Notes: a model not told the origin generated them from the letters alone. Shown: positions 8,296 through 19,048, counted from the first letter of the stretch. The stretch: 64,000 nt of DNA from Methylobacterium currus (GCF_003058325.1 NZ_CP028843.1:2018001-2082000); one strand, 5' to 3'. Translations and numbers: made by a program.

Positions 8296-9665
8296 CAGCG
8301 CTGTCCTTCGGTTCGGGGGGAGCCGCCCGTTTCTTGGTTTCGGGTGTTCCCACCCACGCCTTCGATGCGGGTGAGCCCGCCCATATAGGGCGCGAGGGCC
8401 GACGGGACCGTGACGCTGCCGTCGGGGTTCTGGTAGTTCTCCATCACGGCGATCAGCGCGCGGCCGACCGCGACGCCCGAGCCGTTGAGCGTGTGGACGT
8501 AAGTCACGCCCTTGCCCTCCTTCGGGCGGTAGCGCGCCTCCATCCGGCGGGCCTGGAAGTCGCCGCAGACCGAGCAGGACGAGATCTCGCGATAGGTCTT
8601 CTGGCCCGGCAGCCAGGCCTCGATGTCGTAGGTCTTGGCCGAGGCGAAGCCCATGTCGCCGGTGCAGAGCGTGACGACCCGGAACGGGATGTCGAGGCGC
8701 CTGAGCACGGCCTCGGCGCAAGCCAGCATCCGCTCGTGCTCCTCGGTCGAGCGCTCGGGCGCGGTGATCGAGACGAGTTCCACCTTGCTGAACTGGTGCT
8801 GGCGCAGCATGCCGCGGGTGTCGCGCCCCGCCGCCCCGGCCTCGGCCCGGAAGCAGGGGGTGAGCGCGGTGAAGCGCAGGGGCAGCTCGTCCTCGGCGAG
8901 GATCGATTCGCGCACGAGGTTGGTGAGCGGGACCTCGGCGGTCGGGATCAGCCAGCGGTTCGCAGCGCCGCTCTCCTGCGCCATCTCGGGCGAGCCCTGG
9001 ACCGCCGCGAACTGGTCGTCACGGAACTTCGGCAGCTGGGCGGTGCCGAACATCGCCTCGTCGCGCACCAGCAGCGGGGGCACCACCTCGGTGTAGCCGT
9101 GCTCGCCCGTGTGCAGGTCGAGCATGAACTGGCCGAGCGCCCGCTCCAGCCGGGCGATCTGACCTTTGAGCACCACGAAGCGCGAGCCCGAAAGCTTGGC
9201 CGCGGTCTCGAAATCCATCAGGCCCATGGCCTCGCCGAGCTCGAAATGCTGGCGGCCTTCTTGGCTCAGCCCCCGCCCCTCGAAGCGGCTCTTCTCGACG
9301 TTGTCGTGCTCGTCGCGGCCCTCCGGCACGTCCGGGTTCGGGACGTTGGGGATCGCCGCCAGGCGCTCGGCCAGCGCCTTGCCGGCGGCATCGGCGGCGG
9401 CATCGAGCGAGGGCGCCTCCTCCTTGAGCCGGGCGACCTCCGCCATCAGCGCCTGCGCCCGCACCTCGTCCTTCGCCTTCTTGGCCGCGCCGATCTCCTT
9501 CGAGAGGGCGTTGCGCTTCTCCTGGGCTCCTTGGGCCGCCGAGATCGCCGCCTTGCGGGCATCGTCGAGGCCGATCAGCTCGGAGGAGAGCGGCTCCAGC
9601 CCGCGGCTCGTCAGGCCCTTGTCGAAGGCGGCCGGGTTGTCGCGGATGGCCCGGATGTCGTGCAT
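8295..9665 (-). CDS. serS: Seryl-tRNA synthetase
   Basis: A 456-residue class II synthetase. Residues 1-110 form the antiparallel coiled-coil arm that holds the long variable arm of tRNA-Ser. Class II motif 2 is [17 protein letters not shown] with [12 protein letters not shown]. The TxE loop [16 protein letters not shown] precedes it. Motif 3 is [17 protein letters not shown], followed by [13 protein letters not shown]-terminal tail of about 25 residues after the last family segment is unusual in composition but small. The gene starts the leftward serS-surE-pcm operon and is divergent from argS. Confidence 0.97.
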   Translation of the reverse strand: MHDIRAIRDNPAAFDKGLTSRGLEPLSSELIGLDDARKAAISAAQGAQEKRNALSKEIGAAKKAKDEVRAQALMAEVARLKEEAPSLDAAADAAGKALAERLAAIPNVPNPDVPEGRDEHDNVEKSRFEGRGLSQEGRQHFELGEAMGLMDFETAAKLSGSRFVVLKGQIARLERALGQFMLDLHTGEHGYTEVVPPLLVRDEAMFGTAQLPKFRDDQFAAVQGSPEMAQESGAANRWLIPTAEVPLTNLVRESILAEDELPLRFTALTPCFRAEAGAAGRDTRGMLRQHQFSKVELVSITAPERSTEEHERMLACAEAVLRRLDIPFRVVTLCTGDMGFASAKTYDIEAWLPGQKTYREISSCSVCGDFQARRMEARYRPKEGKGVTYVHTLNGSGVAVGRALIAVMENYQNPDGSVTVPSALAPYMGGLTRIEGVGGNTRNQETGGSPRTEGQR

Positions 9666-9879
9666 GGCGCGGTCCGAATCGTTTTTCTCAAAAGCGCCGG
9701 AGAGTCCGGCGACGACGCCAGGACGCTTTGCAGCATCGGCCCGGCGGCGACAAGGGAGGAGCCGTCGTGCCGTCCGAACCGCCCCGCTTGCAGCCGCCCG
9801 CCCCGGCGTGAGAAGAGCCCGGCGCGCCGGGCGCGGCTTCACCCATGCCCGGCCCGAACTTTGCAGAACTGGTCAACGC

Positions 9880-11637
9880 ATGAACATCTTCGCCGCCTTC
9901 GAGGCCCGCATCGGCGAGGCGCTCGAGACGCTCACCCGCGCCGGCACCCTTCCGGAGGGGCTGGACCGCGCCCGCGTCGTGGTCGAGCCGCCGCGCGATT
10001 CGAGCCATGGCGACCTCGCCACCAACGCCGCCCTGGTGCTGGCGAAGGAGGCGCGCTCGAACCCGAAGGCGCTCGCCGAGGCCCTGGCCGCCGAGCTGCG
10101 CCGGGATCCCCGCGTGACGGAGGCCAGCGTCGCCGGGCCGGGCTTCATCAACCTGCGGCTCGATCCGGCGATCTACGCCGAGGTGGTGCGGGCGGTCCTG
10201 CGCGAGGGCGAGGCCTATGGGCGCGGCGCCAAGGTGCCGGGCGGCGTCAATGTCGAGTACGTCTCGGCCAACCCGACCGGGCCGATGCATGTCGGCCACG
10301 GCCGCGGCGCGGTGTTCGGCGACGCGCTGGCGAACCTCCTGGTCGCCGCCGGCCGGGACGTGACCCGCGAGTACTACATCAACGATGCCGGCGCGCAGGT
10401 CGACGTGCTCGCCCGCTCGGCCTTCCTGCGCTACCGCGAGGCCCTGGGCGAGACCGTCACGATCCCGGAAGGGCTCTATCCGGGCGACTACCTGAAGCCC
10501 GTCGGGGAGGCGCTGAAAGCGCAATACGGCGACGCGCTCCGCGACAAGCCCGAGGCCGAGTGGCTGCCGCCGGTGCGCGACTTCGCGATCGACCGGATGA
10601 TGGACCGCATCCGCGAGGACCTGGCGGCCATCGGCATCCACCACGACGTGTTCTTCTCCGAGCGCACCCTCCAGGGCGGCGGCAACGGCGGGGCGGTCGC
10701 GGCGCTGATCGCCGACCTGCGCGAAAAGGGCCTCGTCTACGAGGGCCGGCTGCCGCCGCCGAAGGGCCAGCTGCCGGAGGACTGGGAGGACCGCGAGCAG
10801 ACGCTGTTTCGCGCCACCGCCTTCGGCGACGACATCGACCGGCCGCTGCTGAAATCGGACGGCAGCTTCACCTACTTCGCCTCCGACATCGCCTATCACC
10901 GGTCGAAGGTCGAGCGCGGCGCCGTCGAGCTGATCGACGTGCTCGGCGCCGACCATGGCGGCTACGTCAAGCGCATGCAGGCGGCGGTGAAGGCGGTCTC
11001 GGACGGGAAGGCCGCCCTCGACGTCAAGCTGTGCCAGCTCGTGCGGCTCCTGCGCGGCGGCGAGCCGGTGAAGATGTCGAAGCGGGCGGGCGAGTTCGTC
11101 ACCCTGCGCGAGGTGATCGACGAGGTCGGGCGCGACCCCGTGCGGTTCATGATGCTCTACCGCAAGAACGACGCGACGCTCGATTTCGACCTCGCCAAGG
11201 TGGTGGAGCAGTCGAAGGACAATCCGGTCTTCTACGTCCAGTACGCCCATGCGCGGGCCGCGTCGGTGTTCCGCCAGGCCCGCGAGGCGTTTCCCGATCT
11301 CGACCTGTCGCCGGCGGCGCTCGCCGCCGCCGACCTGTCGGGCCTGACCGATCCGGGCGAGCTCGAGATGATGCGCCTGATCGCCCAGGTGCCGCGCGTG
11401 ATCGAGGCGGCGGCGGCCGCCCACGAGCCGCATCGGCTGGCCTTCCACCTCTACGAGCTGGCCAGCGCGTTCCATAGTTTCTGGAACAAGGGCAAAGACT
11501 TGCCGCAATTACGGTTTGTTAATCAAACCGACAGAAAGTCCACCGAGGCGAGGCTGGCCCTCGTCGCTGCCCTCAAGGGGGTGGTCGCGTCCAATCTCGG
11601 GATCCTCGGCGTCGGTGCGCCCGACGAGATGCGCTGA
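9880..11637 (+). CDS. argS: Arginyl-tRNA synthetase
   Basis: A 585-residue class I synthetase that charges tRNA-Arg. The HIGH-like signature is HVGH at residues 137-140 in [13 protein letters not shown], and the KMSKR loop is at residues 398-402. The N-terminal Arg-tRNA additional domain ([15 protein letters not shown]) and the C-terminal helical anticodon domain ([19 protein letters not shown]) are both present. The ATG at 9880 gives the normal length. It heads a rightward series with a SPOR protein and nagZ. Confidence 0.97.
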   Translation: MNIFAAFEARIGEALETLTRAGTLPEGLDRARVVVEPPRDSSHGDLATNAALVLAKEARSNPKALAEALAAELRRDPRVTEASVAGPGFINLRLDPAIYAEVVRAVLREGEAYGRGAKVPGGVNVEYVSANPTGPMHVGHGRGAVFGDALANLLVAAGRDVTREYYINDAGAQVDVLARSAFLRYREALGETVTIPEGLYPGDYLKPVGEALKAQYGDALRDKPEAEWLPPVRDFAIDRMMDRIREDLAAIGIHHDVFFSERTLQGGGNGGAVAALIADLREKGLVYEGRLPPPKGQLPEDWEDREQTLFRATAFGDDIDRPLLKSDGSFTYFASDIAYHRSKVERGAVELIDVLGADHGGYVKRMQAAVKAVSDGKAALDVKLCQLVRLLRGGEPVKMSKRAGEFVTLREVIDEVGRDPVRFMMLYRKNDATLDFDLAKVVEQSKDNPVFYVQYAHARAASVFRQAREAFPDLDLSPAALAAADLSGLTDPGELEMMRLIAQVPRVIEAAAAAHEPHRLAFHLYELASAFHSFWNKGKDLPQLRFVNQTDRKSTEARLALVAALKGVVASNLGILGVGAPDEMR

Positions 11638-11819
11638 GGCGTCGCCCCGGGACCGGAGCGCGACCGGACGTCGCGGCATGCCCGCAAGGGCCGCCGCGGC
11701 GGGACGCGAGCGATGGGATCTGACGGCTGCCCTTCCCATATCGGAAGCGGCGGCCGGTGCCGCCGAGCCGGGCCCGATGCGCGGTGAGGTGACGCGAGGG
11801 CGAACAGGATGGTGCTGCC

Positions 11820-13199
11820 ATGACGACCAATGCTTCCCGGGTTCCCGTCGATTACGACGGCTACGAGCAGGATCGGCAGCCGGCTCCCACCCGCCCGGAT
11901 CAAGCCCGGAATGGCGCCCGGCCCGATCCCCTCGCCGAGCTTGCCCGCATCGTCGGCCAGGACGACCCGTTCCGCGCCCTGCTCGAGGCCAAGGAGGCCA
12001 AGGAGGCGAGCCGCAACGAGCCGCGCGGCCGCGTCGAGCCGGTGATGCCGAGCTACGGCGAGGCGCCCGCACCGGAGACCGGCCTGTCCGCCGCCCGCAG
12101 CGAGCCGACGCTCGGAGCGCCGCCGGCGCACATGCCGGCCGCCGCCTTCAACCAGTATCTCGCGGCGGTCGAGCGCGAGACCGATTCCGAGCCGGAGGCC
12201 GCCCCCCTCGAGCCGGAGGCGACGCCCGAGCCGCGGCCGCGGGGCCGCCGGCGCATCGCCCTCGTCGGCACGGCGCTCGGCATCGTCGCGGCTTCGGTCG
12301 GCGGCGCGCTGACCTGGAAGGCCTTCCATCACAGCCGCTCCGGCGCGCCGATCCTGGTGATGGCCGATCAGGCGCCGCTCAAGGTGGCGCCGCAGAATGC
12401 CGGCGGCGTCGAGATCCCGGACCAGAACAAGCAGATCTACGAGCGCACCGCCACGGCTCCGGCCAAGGACGGCGGGCAGATCCGCATCGTCAACCGCGAG
12501 GAGCAGCCCCTCGACGTCAAGCAGGCAGCGCGCTCGCTCGCCGCCGAGACCGGCGCGGCGGCTTCGCCCGCCACCCCGGGCAACGCCCTGACCGAATCCC
12601 TCGGCGAGCCGCGCCGGGTGCGCACCGTCTCGGTCCGGCCCGAGCCCTCGCCGGCGGAAGTCCAGCGCGCGGCGCAGGCCGCCGCGCAAGCGCAGGCCGC
12701 GCAAGCGGCGCCGGTCTCGCCGATTCCGACCATGACCCTGCCGACCGAGGCCACGGGCTCCACCCCGGCGCCGGTGACGCCGCGCAGCCCGCGGGCGGTC
12801 TCGGCTGCCCCCGCCCGGACGCCGGTCGCCGAGGCGCCCGCCGCCGAGACACCGGCGCCGGCCCCCGAGTCGCTGCGGCAAAAGCCGGTCCAGCGCGTCG
12901 CCTCCGCCGAGGCGCCGACCACCACCCAGGCGGTGCCCGCCCCGCAGGCGCCGGTCGGCGGCTTCTCGGTGCAGCTGTCGGTGCGCGCCACCGAGAAGGA
13001 GGCCGAGGTCGCCTTCAAGCAGGCCCAGGAGCGCTACGGCGCCGTGCTCGGCGGGCAGTCGCCGCTCATCCGGCAAGCCGAGGTCAACGGCAAGTCGATC
13101 TACCGCGTCCGCGTCGGGCCGATGTCGAAGGACAGCGCCGACGGACTGTGCGGCAAGCTCAAGGCCGCGGGCGCCGCCTGCTTCGTCGCCAAGAACTAG
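11820..13199 (+). CDS. SPOR-domain inner-membrane protein
   Basis: A 459-residue protein. An acidic, low-complexity cytoplasmic N-terminus of about 140 residues is followed by one membrane segment, RIALVGTALGIVAASVGGALTW. A long Ala/Pro/Thr-rich periplasmic linker leads to a C-terminal SPOR domain from about residue 380 (GFSVQLSVRATEKEAE to YRVRVGPM and the end). SPOR domains bind denuded septal peptidoglycan, so a division-site role is likely. The argS-SPOR-nagZ-scpA order supports a cell-envelope and division cluster. The SPOR domain is clear; the partner is unknown. Confidence 0.88.
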   Translation: MTTNASRVPVDYDGYEQDRQPAPTRPDQARNGARPDPLAELARIVGQDDPFRALLEAKEAKEASRNEPRGRVEPVMPSYGEAPAPETGLSAARSEPTLGAPPAHMPAAAFNQYLAAVERETDSEPEAAPLEPEATPEPRPRGRRRIALVGTALGIVAASVGGALTWKAFHHSRSGAPILVMADQAPLKVAPQNAGGVEIPDQNKQIYERTATAPAKDGGQIRIVNREEQPLDVKQAARSLAAETGAAASPATPGNALTESLGEPRRVRTVSVRPEPSPAEVQRAAQAAAQAQAAQAAPVSPIPTMTLPTEATGSTPAPVTPRSPRAVSAAPARTPVAEAPAAETPAPAPESLRQKPVQRVASAEAPTTTQAVPAPQAPVGGFSVQLSVRATEKEAEVAFKQAQERYGAVLGGQSPLIRQAEVNGKSIYRVRVGPMSKDSADGLCGKLKAAGAACFVAKN

Positions 13200-13424
13200 G
13201 CCTTCGCACGCCGGCCTCGGGGAGGCCTGAGGCCCGGGCCCCCGGCCGCGAGCCGGGCGCCCGAAATCCTCCCGGCTGTGGCGCCCCGCCGACAGAATCG
13301 GGCCGGCGAATCGCCTAAATTCTCCGCTCTTTCCGCTTGCGATTCCCGATCATCGGCGCCCGCATGGGCGTCGGATGGGAGCGCGCGAACGTTTCCCCTC
13401 TCCAACCGACGAGAGCCGCCGTCG

Positions 13425-14435
13425 ATGACCCTTGCCCTGATCCTCGGCTGCGCCGGCCCGGTCTTGAGCCCCGAGGAGGCCGCCTTCTTCCGCGAGGTGC
13501 AGCCCTGGGGCTTCATCCTGTTCAAGCGCAACATCGAGACTCCCGGGCAGGTCCGCGCCCTGACGGCGGCGCTCCGCGAGACTGTCGGCCGGGCCGACGC
13601 CCCGATCCTGATCGACCAGGAGGGCGGCCGGGTGCAGCGCATGACGCGGCCGCACTGGCAGGCCTACCCGTCCGGCCGGGCCTATCTGCGGGCCGGCGGC
13701 CCGGAGGGCGGGCCGGTCCTCGCCGGCCTCGGGGCCCGCCTGATGGCGCACGACCTCGCGGAGGTCGGCATCAACGTGGATTGCGCGCCGGTCCTCGACG
13801 TGCCGGTGCCGGGTGCCCACGACGTCATCGGCGATCGCGCCTACGGCACGGACCCGGCGGTGGTCGCGGCCTTCGGACGGGCGGTGGCCGAGGGGCTGAT
13901 GGCCGGCGGGGTGCTGCCGGTGATGAAGCACATGCCCGGCCACGGCCGCGCAGGAGCCGACAGCCACCACGCCTTGCCGGTGGTGGAGGCGAGCCTGGAC
14001 GAGCTCGACGCCCACGACTTCCGGCCGTTCCGGGCGCTCGCCGACCTGCCGATGGCGATGTCGGCCCACGTGGTGTTCCGCGCCCTCGATCCGGAGAACC
14101 CGGCCACGACCTCCGCCACAATCATCCGCGAGGTCGTGCGCGGCCGGATCGGCTTTGCCGGCCTCCTGATGACCGACGACCTGTCGATGAACGCCCTGTC
14201 GGGGACGCATCGCGAACGCGCCGCCGCCGCCTTCCGGGCCGGCTGCGACATCGGCCTGCATTGCAACGGCGTCCGGGCCGAGATGGAGGACGTGGTGGCC
14301 TCCGCCCCCGTCCTCGCCGGCGAGGCCCTGCGCCGGGCGGAAGGCGCCCTCGCCCGGCTGACCCCGGCGGCCCCGGCCTTCGACCCGGCCGAGGCCCGCG
14401 CCCGCCTCGATGCCGGGCTCGCCACCGCGGCCTGA
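13425..14435 (+). CDS. nagZ: Beta-N-acetylhexosaminidase
   Basis: A 336-residue glycoside hydrolase family 3 enzyme that removes N-acetylglucosamine from cell-wall anhydromuropeptides in the cytoplasm. Family motifs seen are LIDQEGGRVQRM near residue 65, the catalytic-loop signature KHMPGHGRAGADSH with its histidine, and LLMTDDLSMNAL carrying the nucleophilic aspartate. The start at 13425 (MTLALILGCAG) fits the family length; the frame stays open upstream without similarity. scpA follows after one base. Confidence 0.93.
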   Translation: MTLALILGCAGPVLSPEEAAFFREVQPWGFILFKRNIETPGQVRALTAALRETVGRADAPILIDQEGGRVQRMTRPHWQAYPSGRAYLRAGGPEGGPVLAGLGARLMAHDLAEVGINVDCAPVLDVPVPGAHDVIGDRAYGTDPAVVAAFGRAVAEGLMAGGVLPVMKHMPGHGRAGADSHHALPVVEASLDELDAHDFRPFRALADLPMAMSAHVVFRALDPENPATTSATIIREVVRGRIGFAGLLMTDDLSMNALSGTHRERAAAAFRAGCDIGLHCNGVRAEMEDVVASAPVLAGEALRRAEGALARLTPAAPAFDPAEARARLDAGLATAA

Positions 14436-14436
14436 G

Positions 14437-15207
14437 ATGGCGGACGAGTTCGGGGAGGCAACCGGCACCGCCGACGGCGCGGCCTTCGTGGTCGATGTCG
14501 ACGGCTTCGAGGGCCCCCTCGACCTGCTCCTGGAGCTGGCCCGGCGCCAGAAGGTCGACCTCGCCCGGATCTCGATCCTGGCGCTGGTCGAGCAGTACCT
14601 TGCCTTCATCGACGAGGCGCGCCGCCTGCGCCTGGAGCTGGCGGCGGATTACCTGGTGATGGCGGCCTGGCTCGCCTACCTGAAGTCGCGCCTGCTGCTG
14701 CCGGCGCCGCCCCGCGGCCCCGAGCCCGCCGCCGGCGACCTCGCCGAGGCCCTCGCCCTGCGCCTGCGCCGCCTCGAGGCGATCCGCGCCGCCGCCGTGA
14801 TGCTGTCCGAGCGGGTCCAGCTCGGGCGCGACGTCTTCGCCCGCGGCGCGCCGCCGCCGGCGCCCGCGGCCCCCGTCCCCGGGTCCTTCGCCGTGACCCT
14901 GCACGACCTGATCGCGGCCTATGCCCGCCAGCGCCAGGAGCGGGTCCGGGTGCCGGTGACGCTGCCGCCGCGCAGCGTATGGTCCCTGGTCGATGCCCGC
15001 GCCGCCCTGGAGCGGCTGATCGGCCCGCGGGACGAGTGGACCGACCTCGATTCCTACCTTGCCCAATACCTGGCCGATCCGAAGCGCCGGGCCACGGTGC
15101 GCGCCTCCTCGCTCTCGGCGGTGCTGGAACTCGCCCGCGAGGGCCAGATCCTGCTGCGCCAGGACGGGCCCTTCGCGCCGATCCAGATTCGCGCCGCCGG
15201 ACCATGA
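14437..15207 (+). CDS. scpA: Segregation and condensation protein A
   Basis: A 256-residue kleisin that bridges SMC heads in chromosome condensation. The N-terminal kleisin signature FEGPLDLLLELARRQKVDL is near residue 25, followed by ILALVEQYLAFIDEA and YLVMAAWLAYLKSRLLLP. The C-terminal winged-helix part ends FLAVLELAREG-like (SAVLELAREGQILLRQDGPF). The ATG at 14437 is one base past the nagZ stop; an ATG at 14410 inside nagZ would add nine residues. It overlaps scpB by ATGA. Confidence 0.94.
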   Translation: MADEFGEATGTADGAAFVVDVDGFEGPLDLLLELARRQKVDLARISILALVEQYLAFIDEARRLRLELAADYLVMAAWLAYLKSRLLLPAPPRGPEPAAGDLAEALALRLRRLEAIRAAAVMLSERVQLGRDVFARGAPPPAPAAPVPGSFAVTLHDLIAAYARQRQERVRVPVTLPPRSVWSLVDARAALERLIGPRDEWTDLDSYLAQYLADPKRRATVRASSLSAVLELAREGQILLRQDGPFAPIQIRAAGP

Positions 15208-15848
15208 GCCGCGTGGCGAAGGCTCACCCCCCGCTTCCCCCCTCCGAGGCGGCCCGCCTCGCCGAGGCGCTGATCTTCTGCGCGCCTGCGCCCCTCTCCG
15301 AGGCCGACCTCGCCGCCCGGCTCCCTGCCGGCACCGACGTGCCGGCCGTGCTCGGCGAGATCGCCCGCGCCTACGCGCCCCGGGGCATCACGCTGGCGCG
15401 GGTGGCGGGCGGCTACGCCTTCCGCACCGCGCCCGACCTCGCCCCCGCCCTGCGCGGCGGCGTCCCCGAGGCGCGCAAGCTGTCACGGGCCGCCCTCGAG
15501 ACGCTCGCCATCGTCGCCTACCACCAGCCGGTGACCCGGGCCGAGATCGAGGAGATCCGCGGCGTCACCACCTCGAAGGGGTCCCTCGACCTGCTGCTCG
15601 AGACCGGCTGGGTGCGCCTGCGCGGCCGGCGCCGCACCCCGGGGCGACCGGTGACCTACGGCACCACCCCGGCCTTCCTCGACCATTTCGGCCTCGATGC
15701 CGTCTCGGACCTGCCCGGCCTCGACGAGCTGAAGGGCCTCGGCCTGATCGAGGGCCGGCTGCCCGCCGGTTTCCGGGTGCCGCAGCCGAGCGACGATGCG
15801 GGAGCCGACGAGGATCCGTTGGGCCCCGGGGACGCCGCGGCGGACTGA
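15204..15848 (+). CDS. scpB: Segregation and condensation protein B
   Basis: A 214-residue partner of ScpA with two winged-helix domains. Family segments are [57 protein letters not shown], and [18 protein letters not shown] with the PGL-loop DLPGLDELK. The ATG at 15204 overlaps the scpA stop (ATGA), the usual coupling. The C-terminal acidic tail is not conserved. Confidence 0.94.
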   Translation: MSRVAKAHPPLPPSEAARLAEALIFCAPAPLSEADLAARLPAGTDVPAVLGEIARAYAPRGITLARVAGGYAFRTAPDLAPALRGGVPEARKLSRAALETLAIVAYHQPVTRAEIEEIRGVTTSKGSLDLLLETGWVRLRGRRRTPGRPVTYGTTPAFLDHFGLDAVSDLPGLDELKGLGLIEGRLPAGFRVPQPSDDAGADEDPLGPGDAAAD

Positions 15849-16044
15849 ATTCCCGGGTGGGGCATTCGGCCAACCCCCGAGGAAACGCTTGTTTTCGCTC
15901 ACCGCCGTCCTTAGGTTCCGGCCGGACCGCCAGCGCTCCGGCCGCCATCCGGCGACGATGAGCCTGCGGGATCAGAGGTTTGGGGCGTCGCACGGCGCCC
16001 CGCGAGAGTGCCGCGGCGACGCAGACGCTGCGCAGGAGAGAACC

Positions 16045-16395
16045 ATGGGCGGCGCGAGTATCTGGCACTGGATCGTCGTCGGCGTGATCGTCATGCTGCT
16101 GTTCGGGCGCGGCAAGGTGTCCGAGCTGATGGGCGACGTCGCCAAGGGCATCAAGGCCTTCAAGAAGGGCATGGCCGACGAGGAGCAGGCCCCGACCACG
16201 ACGGCGCAGGTGCCCCACGCGCAGGTCCCGCCCGTCCAGGTGGCGCCGCCGGTGGTGCAGCCGGCCCCTGCGCAGCCTGTCCACGTCCCGCCGACGAACG
16301 TGCAGCCGACCCCCGTTCAGCCGACGCACGTGCCGACCGCGCAGATGCCGCCGGTCGGCACTGCCGAGCCGAACGTCGACCGCAAGGTCGGCTGA
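16045..16395 (+). CDS. tatA: Sec-independent translocase subunit TatA
   Basis: A 116-residue pore-forming subunit of the twin-arginine export system for folded proteins. One N-terminal membrane helix ([19 protein letters not shown]) is followed by the FGRGK hinge and an amphipathic helix ([19 protein letters not shown]). The C-terminal half is a Pro/Val/Gln-rich tail with several HVP repeats, longer than usual. An AGGAGAG ribosome site lies at 16034-16040, five bases before the ATG. Confidence 0.95.
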   Translation: MGGASIWHWIVVGVIVMLLFGRGKVSELMGDVAKGIKAFKKGMADEEQAPTTTAQVPHAQVPPVQVAPPVVQPAPAQPVHVPPTNVQPTPVQPTHVPTAQMPPVGTAEPNVDRKVG

Positions 16396-16630
16396 GCGGG
16401 CCGTCTCCGAGCCTGTTCCCCCGCACAGGAGCGCGCGACCTCCGGTCCGCCTCCTTCAAGTGCCTTACGCGTTCGATGCAGGTTTCCGGCCGCGGCCCGC
16501 TCGCGGGCGGCCCGCGCTCAACCGGAACCTGCTCGGCGGTGACTGGCGCCGGCGCACCGGCGTGCTAGACAGCCCGCGCGAGGCGCCCGCTTCACGAGTC
16601 GCGCCGCGCGAGTAGCAGGGCCGTCACGCC

Positions 16631-17179
16631 ATGTTCGATATGAGTTGGGGCGAGGTGATGCTGATCGGCGGCGTCGCGCTCGTCGTCATCGGCCCCAAGG
16701 ACCTGCCCAAGGCCCTGCGCACCGTCGGCCAGGTCACCGCCCGCCTCAAGCGCATGGCCGGCGAGTTCCAGAGCCAGTTCAGCGAGGCGATGCGCGAGGC
16801 GGAGCTCGACGAGGTCCGCCGCGAGGTCGAGGGCATCAACCGCAGCGTCTCCTCGGCGACGGCCGCCGGCTTCAACCCGGTGCAGACCATCCGCAACGAG
16901 ATCAAGGGCGCCGTCGACGGCGCGCCGAAGCCCGCCACGATGGCCTTGCCGGGGGCGGATCCCCTCGCCGCGGAGCCGTCCGCCACGGCGCTGCCGGAGC
17001 CGCCTGCCCCGATCGACCCCGCCGCCCCGCCGGCCTATCAGCCCCCCGAGCCCGCGGCCGAGAAGCCGTCGGTCTCGGCGCTGGCCGCCGCGACCGCGCA
17101 GCTCAAGGCCGACGCGGCCCGCGCCGCTCCCGACGCCTCCCCCTCCCACGACACCGCCAGCACGGGCCGGACCGCATGA
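16631..17179 (+). CDS. tatB: Sec-independent translocase subunit TatB
   Basis: A 182-residue Tat receptor subunit. It begins MFDMSWGEVMLIGGVALVVI, the membrane helix, with the TatB signature GPKDLPKALRTVGQ at the hinge and a long amphipathic helix to about residue 80. A Pro/Ala-rich tail follows. TatB docks with TatC to bind twin-arginine signal peptides. Its stop overlaps the tatC start (ATGA). Confidence 0.95.
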   Translation: MFDMSWGEVMLIGGVALVVIGPKDLPKALRTVGQVTARLKRMAGEFQSQFSEAMREAELDEVRREVEGINRSVSSATAAGFNPVQTIRNEIKGAVDGAPKPATMALPGADPLAAEPSATALPEPPAPIDPAAPPAYQPPEPAAEKPSVSALAAATAQLKADAARAAPDASPSHDTASTGRTA

Positions 17180-17979
17180 TCACCGAGGCCGATGAAGCCG
17201 AGATCGAGGCCTCGCGCGCACCCCTGATCGAGCACCTGATCGAGCTGCGCTCGCGGCTGATCAAGTCGCTGCTCGCCTTCGGGGTGATGTTCTTCGTCTG
17301 CTTCTTCTTCGCGCAGCACATCTACAACATCCTCGTCCACCCCTATGTGAGCGTGGTGGGGGCGGAAAAGGCGCGGCTGATCGCGACCCACTTCCTCGAG
17401 CAGGTCTTCACCAACATCAAGCTCAGCGTGTTCGGCGCCGGCTTCCTGTCCTTCCCGGTCGTCGCGACCCAGCTCTACGCCTTCGTGGCCCCGGGCCTCT
17501 ACCGCAACGAGCGCCGGGCCTTCCTGCCCTACCTCGTCGCCACGCCGATCTTCTTCCTGCTCGGCGCCCTCGTCGTCTACTTCCTGGCGATGCCGCTGCT
17601 GATCCGCTTCTCGGTCAGCCTGCAGCAGATCGGCCAGCCCGGCGAGGCCACGATCGAGCTCCTGCCGAAGGTGGACGAGTACCTCTCGCTCATCATGACG
17701 CTGATCTTCGCCTTCGGGATCGCATTCCAGCTGCCTGTGATCCTGACCCTGCTGGGCCAGATCGGTCTGATCGATTCGAAGTTCCTGAAGGACCGCCGGC
17801 GCTACGCGATCGTCCTGGTCTTCGTCGCCGCCGCGGTGCTGACCCCGCCGGACGTGATCAGCCAGCTCTCGCTCGCGATCCCGATGCTGCTCCTCTACGA
17901 GGCGTCGGTGTTCTCGGTGCGGGCGATGGAGAAGCGGCGCGAGCGCGCCCGGGCAGCGGAGGAAGCGGCAGGAGACTAA
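17176..17979 (+). CDS. tatC: Sec-independent translocase subunit TatC
   Basis: A 267-residue inner-membrane protein with six hydrophobic segments that recognises the twin-arginine signal. Hallmarks are PLIEHLIELRSRLIKSL at the N-terminus, the FAPGLYRNERR-like VAPGLYRNERRAFLPY in the first periplasmic loop region, and LTPPDVISQLSLAIPMLLLYE in the last segments. It is the third gene of tatABC and is followed by a hairpin. Confidence 0.97.
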   Translation: MITEADEAEIEASRAPLIEHLIELRSRLIKSLLAFGVMFFVCFFFAQHIYNILVHPYVSVVGAEKARLIATHFLEQVFTNIKLSVFGAGFLSFPVVATQLYAFVAPGLYRNERRAFLPYLVATPIFFLLGALVVYFLAMPLLIRFSVSLQQIGQPGEATIELLPKVDEYLSLIMTLIFAFGIAFQLPVILTLLGQIGLIDSKFLKDRRRYAIVLVFVAAAVLTPPDVISQLSLAIPMLLLYEASVFSVRAMEKRRERARAAEEAAGD

Positions 17980-18021
17980 GGTTCGGGCCCGACCCTCTCC
18001 GAGGTTGTTGCCAGCCTCCAA

Positions 18022-18058
18022 GTCATTCCGGGCTCCACTTTTGCGGCCACGGAATGAC
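18022..18058. terminator. Hairpin between convergent tatC and tyrA-like genes
   Basis: Perfect 9-base arms GTCATTCCG (18022-18030) and CGGAATGAC (18050-18058) enclose a 19-base loop. There is no clear T-run, so it may be a REP-type element that also serves as a terminator. It shares its GTCATNCCGGGCTC start with the palindrome at 4930. Confidence 0.55.
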
Positions 18059-18087
18059 AGGTTTGTGTCAAGGCCTGAGGTCAGGCG

Positions 18088-18861
18088 TCAAACCTCGGCG
18101 CTAGCCAGTTCAACCTCTCCCAACTCCTCATCCATCTGCGCCGCCAGCTCGAAGAACCGCCGCCGCACCTCACCCGCGTAGGGGTTCTCGCGCTCGATGG
18201 CGTGGTAGACCTCCGGCGCATCGTGACGGACCATTCCGACGGCCTGCATCACCAGGTCGAAGCTGCGGGTGGTCATCCGGGTCGGGAGCGGCTCCATCGC
18301 CACCAGCACCTTGGCGATCAGGTGCGTCAGCCCCTGCACCGCCGCCGCCTCGCGGTCATGCGCCTCCGGCGTGGTCAGGATCACGGTGAGCCCGAGCGCC
18401 CGCCGCAGGAAGGCGCCGACCTTGGGTCCGCGGTCGCCCCGCACCGGGCAGACCGCGATCTTGAGGCCGCGCAAGCCGTCCCGCGCGCTCTGCGGCCCGA
18501 ACAGCGGATGGGTCGCGACGATGTCGACCCCAGGCGGCAGACCGGCCCGCATGATCTGCGCCGGCCGCACCTTCACCGAGCCGACATCGAGGACGAGGGC
18601 GCCCGGAGTCAGGTGAGGGGCGATGTCCCGGACCAATGCGGCGAGGGTCGAGACGGGGGTTGCCAGGATCACCACCGGGCAGGCGGCGGCCTCCGCCAGG
18701 CTGACCGGCGCGAGCCCGGCCGCCGTGAACTCGGATTCGGGCGCGAACGGGTCGTGGACGCGGAGCGTGAAGAGCGGCGCCAGATGCGCGGCGACCAGGC
18801 GACCGAAGGCGCCGAAGCCGATCAGGCCGAGAGAAGGGAGCGGGATGGGAGAGGACGGCAC
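18088..18861 (-). CDS. Prephenate/arogenate dehydrogenase family protein (TyrA-like)
   Basis: About 257 residues, NAD(P)-dependent. The Rossmann signature LGLIGFGAFGRLVAAHL is at the N-terminus, followed by ILATPVSTL, LVLDVGSVK and ATHPLFGPQSARDGL, which carry the conserved substrate histidine region of TyrA enzymes. No ACT or chorismate mutase domain is present. The enzyme would oxidise prephenate or arogenate in tyrosine synthesis. The start is ambiguous: the GTG at 18861 has GAGG upstream, while a TTG at 18918 would add 19 unconserved residues. It is monocistronic. Confidence 0.82.
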   Translation of the reverse strand: MPSSPIPLPSLGLIGFGAFGRLVAAHLAPLFTLRVHDPFAPESEFTAAGLAPVSLAEAAACPVVILATPVSTLAALVRDIAPHLTPGALVLDVGSVKVRPAQIMRAGLPPGVDIVATHPLFGPQSARDGLRGLKIAVCPVRGDRGPKVGAFLRRALGLTVILTTPEAHDREAAAVQGLTHLIAKVLVAMEPLPTRMTTRSFDLVMQAVGMVRHDAPEVYHAIERENPYAGEVRRRFFELAAQMDEELGEVELASAEV

Positions 18862-19048
18862 GGAAGACCTCGGATCTGGGGCGAGGTCGGCGGGCCTGGA
18901 TTTCCTGGGAAGCCTCAACCGCCGACACGTCGCAGCGGTTGAGAGATGACAAGCACTCCGCCGCTAGGTGCGCGGCGCGTAATAGAGTCCGGTCGGGAGG
19001 GCGCTGGTCATGGCCGAGCCTGTAGCCCCCTCCTTCCCTCACCGTCAA

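Noticed and set aside
9688..11508. A 606-residue minus-strand frame opposite argS
   Set aside because: Antisense to argS with His/Arg/Leu-rich low-information sequence and no motif.
18862..18918. TTG start for the TyrA-like gene
   Set aside because: The added 19 residues have no Rossmann-fold match, and the GTG at 18861 has a better ribosome site.
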